Shown one piece after another: positions 7,404-16,897 of a stretch of DNA of 36,068 nt. Position numbers and translations under genes: made by a program. The notes under the pieces were generated by a model, which made no database searches, was not told the origin of the DNA, and was given only the letters and a program-made list of their open reading frames with translations. Source of the stretch: an uncultured Clostridia bacterium (GTDB taxonomy: Bacteria; Bacillota; Clostridia; Christensenellales; CAG-917); the NCBI GenBank assembly GCA_947382865.1, contig CANDBF010000014.1, positions 1 to 36,068 on the forward strand, given 5' to 3'. The first letter of the stretch is position 1; every line of letters begins with the position of its first letter.

Positions 7404-9724
7404 ACACCGACGTATAGGAAGCTGTTGTCCACAAATATCGATGAAGAGCTAGACGCGCTTATTTCCTCATTGCCGCTCAGATGACAAATCAAAGTATATT
7501 CCACCTTGCTGTTCATGCTGAGGGGTCTGTCGAATATTTCGCAGATTTCGCCGTTGCCTACCGACGCATAGATTAGGGCGCTTCCCGAAATATCTGTGCG
7601 ATACAGCTCGTAGGAATAAATATTTTCAGTATCGAACGAAATACTTACCACGCCGTTTTCGCTTTTAAGCCTTAAATCGAAGGGCTCTATGCTGTCGAAC
7701 TTCGAGCCTGTCGCGTCGGGGAAAGCATTGACGGGAAAATATTCGATTTTTCTGTATTCTAACGGGGTATTTTCCGTTGCGGCAACGACTTTTCTGTTGA
7801 GAGCGGACGAGTATACGTCCACTTCAACGTCGCATATATCGCTGCATTCGGGGAAGCGGCTTTCAAGCTGTTTGCCGCCAGAGATACCGTTCCAGATTTT
7901 TGCGGCGTGTCTTGTAGGATATCCGCCTCCTTTTTCCGTCATTCCGATATCGTTTCCGTGCCATACGAGCACCGTATACTGCGGATTGTAGCTTGCGCAC
8001 CAAGCGTCGCCGTTTTTGCCGTCCGCGCGCTGCGCGGTACCCGTCTTTGCCGCCACCTCGAAAGGAAGAGTGCTGAGCGACTTCGCAGTGCCGTCGCGCA
8101 CCGTATCCGTAAGAGCGGACGTTATAAGAGCGGCAGTCGCATTGGAGACGGCGCGGTTGCATCTGCGTGTATGGTGTAATTCCGTTTGATAGGAGGCGGG
8201 CGGCAGCTCGTTCGACACAACTTTTTCACCCTTATCTACGACGTATCTGACGTAAGTCGCGCTTATATAGTCGCCGCCGCGCGCCAGTGCGGAATATCCG
8301 CTTGCTACGGCGAGAGGCGAAACGCCCTTTGAAGTGGCGCCGAGCGCGAGAGCATAGTTTTTGTCGTCGTCCGTAAGCTCAATTCCGAAGTTTGCGAGAC
8401 TTTTTGCGCTCATATTGACCCCGATATAGTCGATAATCTTTACGCTCACGCTGTTCATAGACTTTTTGATAGCCTCGCGTACCGTCGTATCGCCGTAATA
8501 CGTTCCTCCGAAATTGGACGGCGAAAAGCCGCCGAAATCGATTTCTTCGTCGACGATAGGAGTGGCGAGCGACACGTATCCGCCGTCGAGCGCGGGAGCG
8601 TACACCGCAAGCGGTTTGAGCACCGACCCCGCCTGACGGGAAATAGCGTACGGATAGGAAGAGGAATGCGCGAGCACCGCGCCCGTAGCGTTGTCGATTA
8701 TGACGGATACGCTGTTTACCTCCTGCGATTCATAATTTGCGCCGTCCACTCTGTTTTTTTCCAGCTCGAGCTGCAAAGAAGTATCCAGATTGGTATAAAT
8801 TTCGAGCCCCGAATTGCTCAGTTGATATTTGGTTATGCCAAGGGCAGAGCACACTTCGTTTCTGACCTGATTGACATAAAATTCGTAAATTCGTTCGTTT
8901 TGCGCTCCGTTACTGCCTTTGTTTTTCGTTATCACAGGCTCCGCCTGAGCGCTCATATACGCGTTCTCGTCTATATAGCCCTGCTCGAACATTGCGGAAA
9001 GCGCAACGTTCCTGCGCTCTTTGCACTGTTCGGGATTGGATACGGGCGAATACTTTGCGGGATTGCGGATTATGCCGGCGAGAGCGGCGCATTCCGAAAG
9101 AGTAAGTTCGCTTATATTTTTCCCGAAGTAGAGATTTGCAGCCTGCTTTACGCCGTGCGCGCCGTTTCCGAAGTATATAACGGAAAGATACATCGAAAGT
9201 ATTTCGTCCTTTTTGTACTGCTTTTCAAGCTGAATGGATATAGCAAGCTCTTTGAGCTTTCTCGAAAGAGTGCGTTCGTGCGTCAGATGAGTGTTTTTTA
9301 CAAGCTGTTGCGTAATCGTGCTCGCGCCCTCCCGAATGGAGCCCGCCTTAATATTTTTCAGCATTGCGCCGCCCATGCGCACAATATCGTAGCCCTTATG
9401 CTCGTAAAAGCGTTTATCTTCGAGCGCGACAAACGCAAAACGCAGATTGTCGCTTATCTCGTCTACGGTGACAAAATCCGATTGCTCGGTTTGGATTACG
9501 TTGCCGTCTATATCGTAAAAGACGGGCAGCGCCTGAGCGGTAGGCAAAAGGGATTTGTCAATGGTCTGCGTATTCGCCCAAGCCGCGAACGCGCCTACGG
9601 CTATCGCCGCCGCGAGCAGCGGAAGAAGCACTATGCAGGAGCAAACGGCAAGCGCGATTCTTTTGCGCTTTTTCTTTTTCAGCGCGGTTTCGGAAAGATT
9701 TTCATTCAGCGTTTTGTTTTTCAT
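7394..9724 (-). CDS. Class A penicillin-binding protein (transglycosylase/transpeptidase)
   Basis: A bifunctional cell-wall synthase of about 776 residues. A lysine/arginine-rich cytoplasmic tail (about 17-23) and one membrane helix (about 24-50) anchor it. The GT51 domain has the catalytic glutamate in ALEDKRFYEH (about E103) and the motifs REGASTITQQLVKN, RKLKE and YFGNGAHGV. The transpeptidase has the serine in SVLK (about 368-371), SMN (about 423-425) and KTGTA (about 561-565). About 110 C-terminal residues look like a fibronectin type III-like domain (SISFDTENIYSYELYRTD). The start is the ATG at 9724, with a TTG one codon earlier; no good ribosome-binding site is visible. The gene stands alone on the minus strand between thiI and miaB, divergent from miaB. 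Confidence 0.95.
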   Translation of the reverse strand: MKNKTLNENLSETALKKKKRKRIALAVCSCIVLLPLLAAAIAVGAFAAWANTQTIDKSLLPTAQALPVFYDIDGNVIQTEQSDFVTVDEISDNLRFAFVALEDKRFYEHKGYDIVRMGGAMLKNIKAGSIREGASTITQQLVKNTHLTHERTLSRKLKELAISIQLEKQYKKDEILSMYLSVIYFGNGAHGVKQAANLYFGKNISELTLSECAALAGIIRNPAKYSPVSNPEQCKERRNVALSAMFEQGYIDENAYMSAQAEPVITKNKGSNGAQNERIYEFYVNQVRNEVCSALGITKYQLSNSGLEIYTNLDTSLQLELEKNRVDGANYESQEVNSVSVIIDNATGAVLAHSSSYPYAISRQAGSVLKPLAVYAPALDGGYVSLATPIVDEEIDFGGFSPSNFGGTYYGDTTVREAIKKSMNSVSVKIIDYIGVNMSAKSLANFGIELTDDDKNYALALGATSKGVSPLAVASGYSALARGGDYISATYVRYVVDKGEKVVSNELPPASYQTELHHTRRCNRAVSNATAALITSALTDTVRDGTAKSLSTLPFEVAAKTGTAQRADGKNGDAWCASYNPQYTVLVWHGNDIGMTEKGGGYPTRHAAKIWNGISGGKQLESRFPECSDICDVEVDVYSSALNRKVVAATENTPLEYRKIEYFPVNAFPDATGSKFDSIEPFDLRLKSENGVVSISFDTENIYSYELYRTDISGSALIYASVGNGEICEIFDRPLSMNSKVEYTLICHLSGNEEISASSSSSIFVDNSFLYVGVKN

Positions 9725-9735
9725 CAAAATTATTA

Positions 9736-9764
9736 TTGTTTTATCCGCCGTTTTTATGTATAAT
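9736..9764 (+). promoter_or_regulatory. SigA-type promoter for the miaB-mutS-mutL-miaA operon
   Basis: TTGTTT at 9736-9741, a 17-base spacer and a perfect TATAAT at 9759-9764 lie in the divergent gap upstream of miaB. Transcription would start near 9771, giving a leader of about 118 bases. That leader contains the 12-bp palindrome GTACGCGCGTAC at 9799-9810, of unknown role. Confidence 0.75.
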
Positions 9765-9888
9765 GATATAATCTATAAATACATTGCGCGCACTATACGT
9801 ACGCGCGTACAAGACGGGCGACTTCTGTGCAAGCCTTGACCGTCGGCTCGTAAGGGCGTTTAGTCGCGCTCATTGAAAGAAACACGAT

Positions 9889-11253
9889 ATGACAAAAAAA
9901 TATTTTATTAACACATACGGCTGTCAGATGAACGTTCACGAATCCGAGAAGCTCGCCGGCATTCTCGCAGGCAAGGGCTACGAGGAGTGCGGCTCAGAGG
10001 AAGAGGCGGATATTATAGTTTTCAACACCTGTTGCATACGCGACACAGCTGAAAGACGCGCGCTCGGAAATATCGGAGTGACCAAAGCCAGAAAAAAGGA
10101 AAATCCCGACTTAATAGTAGCAGTCGCGGGCTGTATGCCCCAGCAGGAGGGCGCGGCGGAGAATATCAGAGAGAGATTTCCGTACGTAGATATTGTGCTC
10201 GGCACGCGGAATATTTCCATGCTCGCGGACGAGATTGACAAAGTGGTAGCTTCGCGCAACGCGATAAAAAAGCGGAGCGATAAAAAATATCGTTGTTTCG
10301 ACCGTACGCTTCCCGAAAATTACCTCGATATAGACGAGCAAACGCCAGCCTTGCGTACCAGCTTTCCCAATGCGTGGGTGAACATCATCTACGGGTGCAA
10401 CAACTTTTGCTCGTACTGTATCGTTCCGTACGTGAGAGGACGCGAGCTTTCAAGGGATATGAGCTCCGTGCTCGACGAGGTAAAGAGGTGCGTCGATTCG
10501 GGTTATAAGGAAATCACCTTGCTCGGTCAGAACGTAAACTCTTATGGCAACGATTTGGATTCGGACGTAAATTTTGCCAAGCTCCTGCACGAAATAGACA
10601 AAATCGACGGCAAGTTTCGCGTAAGATTTATGACTTCTCATCCTAAGGATCTGACCGAAGCCGTTATGGATGAGATGGCGGCGTCAAAAAAAATTTGCGA
10701 CAATCTGCATCTGCCTATACAGGCGGGTTCCGATAAGGTGCTTGCAGATATGAACAGACGCTACGACACCGAGCGCTATCTCAGACTTATCGAGGGTCTT
10801 CGTTCCCGAATGCCAGATATAGGAATAACCACCGATATTATGGTGGGTTTCCCGACCGAGACGGAAAAGGACTTCGAGGCTACGCTCGAAATCGTGCGCA
10901 GGGTGAGATATTCAAACGCGTTTACGTTCATATATTCGCCGAGGAAGGGCACGCCTGCGGCTAAAATGAAACAGATACCCTATGCCGTCAAGCAGGCGCG
11001 TATATCGAGATTGATAGCGCTTCAAAATTCTATAACCAAGGAAATTTCCGATACTTATACGGGTGGAGTGTATGAGGTGCTTTGCGAGGATAACGCGCCC
11101 AAATACGGGGAAAAGGTTTGCGGACGCACGGAAAGCGGCAGACTCGTCACGTTTGACGGCACCAAAGAGGATATAGGACGATTTTTCAACGTCAGAATCA
11201 CGCAATCGAAATCAGCTTCGCTGTTCGGCACTAAGGAAGGAGAAATAAAGTGA
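9889..11253 (+). CDS. miaB: tRNA-2-methylthio-N6-isopentenyladenosine37 synthase MiaB
   Basis: A radical-SAM methylthiotransferase that adds the 2-methylthio group to i6A37, downstream of MiaA. Its 454 residues contain the N-terminal UPF0004 domain with three cluster cysteines (NTYGCQMN, FNTCCIRD, AVAGCMPQQ), the radical-SAM CxxxCxxC motif in GCNNFCSYCIVPYVRGRE, and a C-terminal TRAM domain (about 385-450). The last four bases overlap the GTG start of mutS, so the two are translationally coupled. miaA lies three genes downstream in the same cluster, so both steps of ms2i6A synthesis are encoded together. The ribosome-binding site is weak (GAAAG). Confidence 0.96.
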   Translation: MTKKYFINTYGCQMNVHESEKLAGILAGKGYEECGSEEEADIIVFNTCCIRDTAERRALGNIGVTKARKKENPDLIVAVAGCMPQQEGAAENIRERFPYVDIVLGTRNISMLADEIDKVVASRNAIKKRSDKKYRCFDRTLPENYLDIDEQTPALRTSFPNAWVNIIYGCNNFCSYCIVPYVRGRELSRDMSSVLDEVKRCVDSGYKEITLLGQNVNSYGNDLDSDVNFAKLLHEIDKIDGKFRVRFMTSHPKDLTEAVMDEMAASKKICDNLHLPIQAGSDKVLADMNRRYDTERYLRLIEGLRSRMPDIGITTDIMVGFPTETEKDFEATLEIVRRVRYSNAFTFIYSPRKGTPAAKMKQIPYAVKQARISRLIALQNSITKEISDTYTGGVYEVLCEDNAPKYGEKVCGRTESGRLVTFDGTKEDIGRFFNVRITQSKSASLFGTKEGEIK

Positions 11254-13880
11254 AAGAAATCGATTATGACAGGCTGTCTCCTATGATGAAGAGATATTTC
11301 CAGATAAAAGCGCAGTATGAGGACTGTCTGCTGTTTTTCAGACTGGGCGATTTTTACGAAATGTTTTTCGACGACGCCGAGACCGCTTCGCGAGTGCTTG
11401 ACCTTACGCTGACGGGCAGAGACTGCGGACTTGACGAGCGCGCGCCTATGTGCGGAGTGCCGCACCACGCAGTCGACGTATACATACGTCGGCTTATAGA
11501 GGCGGGTTTCAGGGTGGCTATATGCGAACAGCTCTCCGACCCCGCGACGACAAAGGGTATGGTGGACAGAGACGTAGTGCGCGTAGTGTCGGGCGGCACG
11601 GTTATGGAGGAGGAAATACTCGACGAAAAGTCCTCGAATTATCTGCTTTCGGTATACAGCAGGGATAAGGCGTTCGGTATAGCTTGGACTGACATTTCGA
11701 CGGGCGAGTTCTGCGTATACGAATACGCGGGAGACGACTGTCTCGATAGACTGTCCGACTTTATCGGAAGCATATCGCCCTCCGAAATCATCTGCAACGA
11801 GAGGTTTTTGTCCGAATACAGAAATCTGCAATTTTTCAAATCCTCCGAGCTTCGAGCAAAGTGCTATCACGACTTTGCGTACGGTCAGTCCGCCGCTACA
11901 AAAAAGATACTGTCTGCGTTCAATCTGACTTCGCTTGCGGCTTTCGAGTGTGAAGATAAGGTATGCGCCGTATGTGCGGCGGGTGGTCTTTTGGAGTATT
12001 TGTCCCAGACGCAGAAGAGGTCGCTGGGGCAGCTTTCCAAAATCACGCTCGTGCGCGACAAATCCTTTATGATGCTGGACAACGCCACGCGCAGAAATCT
12101 GGAGCTCACGTCCCGCGCCCGCGACGGGAAAAAGCAGGGGTCGCTTCTCAGCGTGCTGGACAAAACCTACACGGCGATGGGCGCGCGTACCCTGCGCAGA
12201 TATATCGAACAGCCCTTGCAGGACGCGGATATGATAAACAAACGCCTCGACGCTGTGGAAGAGCTCGTTTCGGATAAACTCCTAAGAGAAAGACTCGCCG
12301 ACGCGCTTAAAAACGTGCGCGACCTCGAAAGGCTCAACGGAAGGCTTGCCTATGGCAACGCTTCGCCCAAGGATTTGCTTTCTATTTCGGATTCGCTAAG
12401 CGAAATGCCCGCGATAAAGGCGGCTTTGAAGGGAATAAAATCACCTATGCTCAAAGGCATAGCAAGCGGGATACATGCTCTCGAAAGCGTCAACGCCACG
12501 CTTATCAGCGCGCTTGACAGAGACCAGATTACAAAGAACAAAAACGCCGCGTTTATTCGTAAGGGATACGATGAAAAGCTCGACGAGCTTAAAGACGTCA
12601 AAATTCACTCTACGGACTGGATGGCGAGGCTCGAAGCTCGCGAAAGAGAGGAGACGGGCATACGCACTCTCAAAATCGGGTGCAACAAGGTGTTCGGCTA
12701 CTATTTCGAGGTATCAAAATCTATGGTGGATAAGGTGCCGTACCGCTACCAGCGCAAACAGACGCTCGTAAACGGCGAACGCTTTATCACCGAGGAGCTG
12801 AAACAGCTGGAAGAGAGAGTCTATTCCGCCGAAATGAATATAAGCACGATAGAGGACAGGATATTCTACGAGTTGAAGCAGCTTTGCTACGAGAACGTTG
12901 CCGCGCTGCAATCCACCGCTCAATGCCTGAGCACTCTCGACGCGCTGCTGTCTTTTGCTGCGGTAGCTGTAGCGAATAAATACGTTAAGCCCAATATCGG
13001 CAAAAAGGTCAAGACGATCAGAATAAGCGAGGGCAGACATCCCGTCGTGGAACAGCTTCTCGACAGGGGCGCGTATGTCTCGAACGATACGCTTCTTGAC
13101 TCAGACAACAATCGCACGATGATTATTACGGGTCCGAATATGGCGGGAAAGAGCACGTATATGAGGCAGGTTGCACTTATCGTGCTTATGGCGCATATCG
13201 GTTGCTTCGTGCCCGCAAAATCCGCGGATATTGCTCTTACGGACAGGATTTTCACAAGGATCGGCGCAAGCGACGACCTTAGCGGCGGTCAGAGCACCTT
13301 TATGGTCGAGATGATAGAGGTTGCCACAATCCTTAATTACGCCACTTCGTCAAGTCTGCTTATCCTCGATGAAATCGGAAGAGGCACGTCCACCTTCGAC
13401 GGTCTTTCGATCGCTTGGGCTGTTTTGGAATACATAACCAAAAATCTGCATGCAAAAACGCTGTTCGCAACCCATTTCCACGAGCTTACCGAGCTCGAAG
13501 GGCTTGACGGCATAAAGAACTATCGCGTGCTTATCAGTCAGACCGCGAACGGAATAGTGTTCCTGCACAAAATCGCGAGCGGCGGAGCGTCGCAGAGCTT
13601 CGGCATAGAGGTTGCGGCTCTCGCAGGAGTTTGCGCGCCCGTTATAGAGCACGCAAAGGTCATTATGCGCAGTCTGGAAGAGGACAGCAAACGCCGCGAT
13701 ACAAACGAAATGCTGCTGAATTCCGCGCAGAAGAGTATCGCTACGGCGCAGGTCAGCCTGTTCGACGGCGCGGAGAGCAAAATCGAGAGACAGATTCTCG
13801 ATACCGATGTCGACAATCTCACGCCTATTCAGGCGCTTACGATACTTTCCGACCTCAAAAAACAACTGACAAACGATTGA
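11250..13880 (+). CDS. mutS: DNA mismatch repair protein MutS
   Basis: Recognises mismatches and recruits MutL. Its 876 residues are close to family length. The mismatch-reading F-x-E motif is present in GDFYEMF (F35, E37), followed by the connector, lever/clamp domains and the ATPase with Walker A GPNMAGKS (628-635), the SDDLSGGQSTFMVEM signature, Walker B LLILDEIGRGTSTFDG and the ATHFHELTE segment. The GTG start overlaps the miaB stop and has a strong site (GGAAGGAG) upstream. mutL follows after 13 bases. Nothing in the sequence suggests loss of function. Confidence 0.97.
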   Translation: MKEIDYDRLSPMMKRYFQIKAQYEDCLLFFRLGDFYEMFFDDAETASRVLDLTLTGRDCGLDERAPMCGVPHHAVDVYIRRLIEAGFRVAICEQLSDPATTKGMVDRDVVRVVSGGTVMEEEILDEKSSNYLLSVYSRDKAFGIAWTDISTGEFCVYEYAGDDCLDRLSDFIGSISPSEIICNERFLSEYRNLQFFKSSELRAKCYHDFAYGQSAATKKILSAFNLTSLAAFECEDKVCAVCAAGGLLEYLSQTQKRSLGQLSKITLVRDKSFMMLDNATRRNLELTSRARDGKKQGSLLSVLDKTYTAMGARTLRRYIEQPLQDADMINKRLDAVEELVSDKLLRERLADALKNVRDLERLNGRLAYGNASPKDLLSISDSLSEMPAIKAALKGIKSPMLKGIASGIHALESVNATLISALDRDQITKNKNAAFIRKGYDEKLDELKDVKIHSTDWMARLEAREREETGIRTLKIGCNKVFGYYFEVSKSMVDKVPYRYQRKQTLVNGERFITEELKQLEERVYSAEMNISTIEDRIFYELKQLCYENVAALQSTAQCLSTLDALLSFAAVAVANKYVKPNIGKKVKTIRISEGRHPVVEQLLDRGAYVSNDTLLDSDNNRTMIITGPNMAGKSTYMRQVALIVLMAHIGCFVPAKSADIALTDRIFTRIGASDDLSGGQSTFMVEMIEVATILNYATSSSLLILDEIGRGTSTFDGLSIAWAVLEYITKNLHAKTLFATHFHELTELEGLDGIKNYRVLISQTANGIVFLHKIASGGASQSFGIEVAALAGVCAPVIEHAKVIMRSLEEDSKRRDTNEMLLNSAQKSIATAQVSLFDGAESKIERQILDTDVDNLTPIQALTILSDLKKQLTND

Positions 13881-13893
13881 CTGCGGTGAACAT

Positions 13894-15831
13894 ATGGGAA
13901 AGATAAATATACTTCAACCAAACGTATTCAACATGCTCGCGGCGGGCGAGGTGGTGGAAAGACCGTCATCCGTCGTAAAGGAGCTTGTCGAAAACTCTCT
14001 TGACGCGGGGGCTACCGAGGTCTATATCGACATAGAGCTCGGCGGCACGCGAAAAATTCAGGTGAGCGACAACGGCATAGGCATCGTTAAAGAGGATATG
14101 CGCGCGGCGTTTCTTCCTCACGCGACGAGCAAACTATCATCCATATCCGACCTTGACAGCTTAGCTACGTTGGGTTTTAGAGGCGAGGCGCTTGCAAGCA
14201 TAGCATCCGTCAGCAACGTTACCCTTATTTCTGCGCCTAAATCGCAAAATACGGCGGCAAAGATTGTTCTAAGCGGCGGAAAAGTGATTTCCGAAAGCGA
14301 GGACAGTCGCAACGAGGGGACGATTATAACCGTCGAAAACCTCTTTTTCAATACGCCCGCAAGACTGAAATTTTTGAAAAAGCCGCAATCCGAGGCGCGT
14401 TATATACTCGATACCGTGCGTATGCTTGTGCTTGCAAATCCGTCCGTTTCTATTACGCTCAGAGACGAGGACGGCGTTGTGTTAAGCAATGAGGGCGGCT
14501 CACTCGCCGACGCCATATGCGCTGTTTACGGCGCCAAAACCGCGGACAAATTATACGAGATTCGCTCGGGAAACACGGGCAGTACGGGCAGTATAAAGGT
14601 CGGGGGATATATTTCAGCCGTCGACTTCACAAAGCCGAACAGGACGTATCAGACCGTCATAATAAACGGCAGGGTCGTCGAAGACGCAACAGTTCAGACC
14701 GCTACGGAAAAGGCGTACGGCGACTACCTTATGAAACGCGCGTATCCCATGTTTGTGCTTGACATAATTATGCCTTTCGACGAGGTGGACTCAAACGTGC
14801 ACCCCGGCAAGACAGAGGTAAGATTTTTGGATAGACAAAAGGTCTTCTCGGCTGTTTACCATTCCGTTCAAAATACCATAAACGACAACGTAAAAGACAT
14901 TACATACGGGTTTTCCGCCGCGCCGCAGACTGCCGAACATAGCTCGGATTATGTCGCGCAGAACACCGAAATTTCGTCTGATTTCGGTGACATAATAAGC
15001 AGAGCCAACGGCATTTCCGATATTGGCGGAAATACGACGGAAAAGTCCGAAGGACGCATAGCATATACTGCTCAGCAGCGTATCGATACGTCCGCCTTTT
15101 ATCAAGGGAAGAGCGCGCCGAAGAACAACGTTTATAACGATTTTGCCTTTCTTCACTCGGGAAACGCGCTTAAAGACAGCCATATGAACGCGGGTATTCC
15201 AAAGGTCGTATGTTCCGACGGATTAGCAGACTCCGATGACGGAGAAGTAGCGCGCGTATTCGACGGCAGGATAATCGGTCAGGCATTCGCAACTTATCTT
15301 CTCGTCGAAAGGGACGACGTAATATACATAATCGATCAACACGCGGCTCACGAACGCATACTTTATGACAGAATCGTCGCGGGCTTTGACGCGAAATATT
15401 CGCAACCGCTGATTTTGCCATACAAACTTGTTCTTACGGGAAGCGAGGAGGAATATATCGACGGCATCATGCCTCAGCTCGAATCGTTCGGCTTTGAAAT
15501 AGAGAAAAACGGCGCGGCGAATATGATAAAAGCGGTGCCTTCGTCCGTTGCGGATATGAATTTCGATAAGTTTTTTGGGGAATTGTTTGAAAACAGACTT
15601 TCCGAAAGCGAAATTACGCTTGCGGGACTGCTCAAAGAGAGGCTGTGCCAACAGGCTTGCAAAGCCGCGATAAAGGGCGGAGAAACGCTTTCGCGTATAC
15701 AAATAGAGCGAGTTATCAAAAATTATGTCGACGAGCTTGGCAATCTGCCGACGAAATGCCCGCACGGCAGACCTGCCGTCGTATCCGTCGCAAGACGCGA
15801 TCTGGAAAAACTGTTTAAGCGTATAGTGTAA
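13894..15831 (+). CDS. mutL: DNA mismatch repair endonuclease MutL
   Basis: Links MutS to strand incision. The 645 residues begin with the GHKL ATPase (VVKELVENSLDAGATE, DNGIGI, TLGFRGEAL) and end with the dimerisation/endonuclease domain. The endonuclease motif reads DQHAAHE at 481-487, with aspartate D492 where the consensus DQHA(x)2E(x)4E has a final glutamate. The supporting motifs ACKAAIKGGE and CPHGRP and the C-terminal LFKR are present, so a metal-dependent nicking MutL is likely and no MutH would be needed. A region of low conservation (about 330-460) is the usual linker. Confidence 0.96.
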   Translation: MGKINILQPNVFNMLAAGEVVERPSSVVKELVENSLDAGATEVYIDIELGGTRKIQVSDNGIGIVKEDMRAAFLPHATSKLSSISDLDSLATLGFRGEALASIASVSNVTLISAPKSQNTAAKIVLSGGKVISESEDSRNEGTIITVENLFFNTPARLKFLKKPQSEARYILDTVRMLVLANPSVSITLRDEDGVVLSNEGGSLADAICAVYGAKTADKLYEIRSGNTGSTGSIKVGGYISAVDFTKPNRTYQTVIINGRVVEDATVQTATEKAYGDYLMKRAYPMFVLDIIMPFDEVDSNVHPGKTEVRFLDRQKVFSAVYHSVQNTINDNVKDITYGFSAAPQTAEHSSDYVAQNTEISSDFGDIISRANGISDIGGNTTEKSEGRIAYTAQQRIDTSAFYQGKSAPKNNVYNDFAFLHSGNALKDSHMNAGIPKVVCSDGLADSDDGEVARVFDGRIIGQAFATYLLVERDDVIYIIDQHAAHERILYDRIVAGFDAKYSQPLILPYKLVLTGSEEEYIDGIMPQLESFGFEIEKNGAANMIKAVPSSVADMNFDKFFGELFENRLSESEITLAGLLKERLCQQACKAAIKGGETLSRIQIERVIKNYVDELGNLPTKCPHGRPAVVSVARRDLEKLFKRIV

Positions 15832-15838
15832 GAATTCG

Positions 15839-16801
15839 GTGAAAAACGTGGAAAAAGACAAAAATCCGAAATATCCGACTATTTATGTCGTCGGTCCCAC
15901 TGCTTCAGGCAAATCCGAATTCGCGTTGCGGCTTGCGGATATTTTTGACAGCGTTATTATATCCGCAGACAGTATGCAGATTTACAGGGGTTTGGATATC
16001 GGGACGGCAAAGGTTTCGGCGGAAATAAGACGTAAAGTAAAGCACGAGCTTATCGACATTGTAGACTGCGACGAGGAGTTTTCCGTAGCTAGATACGCGG
16101 AGCTTGCAAAAGAAGCAATTTCCCGCGCGCAAAGCCAAAGGAAATTGCCTATAATCGTCGGAGGTACAGGACTTTATTTTGAAGCGTTGCTATATCCGAT
16201 GAGCTTTGCGGGCACTGATAAAAATTCCGCTCTCCGCGAGAGCTTACAGGAGGATTTCAGTCGCTTAGGCGCGCAGGCAATGCACGACAGATTGCGCGAG
16301 CTAGACCCCGCTACTGCCGAAAGACTGCATCCTAACGACGAAAAGCGAGTAATTCGCGCAATTGAAATAAACCTATCGACAGGTAAGACTCTTGCGGAAA
16401 ATGAGGACAAACGGCAGGATCCCGACGTAATTATGGTCGGCTTCGATACCGAGAGAGCAAAGCTATACGAGAGAATAAACGACAGAGTAGAAGAAATGTT
16501 CAAACAGGGACTTGTCAGGGAAGCGCTTGGCGTAGGAAATTTTGATTTGCAATCTATGCAAGCCATAGGATACAAGGAGTTCAAGGACTGCAAATATAAA
16601 CTCGAAAACGGTAATTATATTCTGGACAGCGAAGAAGAGGAACAAATCAAAATCCTGATTAAACAGCATACGCGTAATTACGCCAAGCGCCAACTTACTT
16701 GGTTCAGACGTTATAAATTCGTTAAATGGTTTGAAGCGGGTGAATACGACGGTGCGATACGTTATGTTTGCGAAGAGCTAAATAAAGTCAATTCTAAATA
16801 A
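15839..16801 (+). CDS. miaA: tRNA dimethylallyltransferase MiaA
   Basis: Transfers dimethylallyl from DMAPP to A37 of tRNAs reading UNN codons; the product is the substrate of MiaB. The 320 residues include the P-loop VGPTASGKSEF, SADSMQIYRGLDIGTAK, the FSVARYAELA segment, IIVGGTGLYFEALL and the C-terminal QAIGYKEF and TRNYAKRQLTWFRR motifs. The start is a GTG 7 bases after mutL; a second GTG at 15848 is an alternative, since the ribosome site is poor. The DMAPP it uses comes from the MEP pathway, two genes of which (dxr, ispG) lie later in this window. Confidence 0.96.
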   Translation: MKNVEKDKNPKYPTIYVVGPTASGKSEFALRLADIFDSVIISADSMQIYRGLDIGTAKVSAEIRRKVKHELIDIVDCDEEFSVARYAELAKEAISRAQSQRKLPIIVGGTGLYFEALLYPMSFAGTDKNSALRESLQEDFSRLGAQAMHDRLRELDPATAERLHPNDEKRVIRAIEINLSTGKTLAENEDKRQDPDVIMVGFDTERAKLYERINDRVEEMFKQGLVREALGVGNFDLQSMQAIGYKEFKDCKYKLENGNYILDSEEEEQIKILIKQHTRNYAKRQLTWFRRYKFVKWFEAGEYDGAIRYVCEELNKVNSK

Positions 16802-16824
16802 TGCAATAATTAATATAGCTAGAT

Positions 16825-16855
16825 GTATTCTGTAAAAATCGATTTTATAGAATAC
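16825..16855. repeat. AT-rich stem-loop between miaA and the PLP enzyme gene
   Basis: GTATTCT at the left pairs with AGAATAC at the right; a G-U pair and TAAAA/TTTTA extend this to about 13 pairs with the loop ATCGA. No T-run follows on the plus strand, so its role as terminator, processing site or operator is open. Confidence 0.5.
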
Positions 16856-16897
16856 TCATACTAATAAATATTAAAGTTAACAAGGATGATATTACAT

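Noticed and set aside
8666..9763. 365-codon plus-strand frame over the PBP gene
   Set aside because: It is antisense to the clear GT51/transpeptidase gene, with low-complexity R/Y/A-rich translation and no family features.
9799..9810. GTACGCGCGTAC palindrome as a possible operator for miaB or the PBP
   Set aside because: A single 12-bp palindrome downstream of the miaB promoter is too little evidence for a regulator site.
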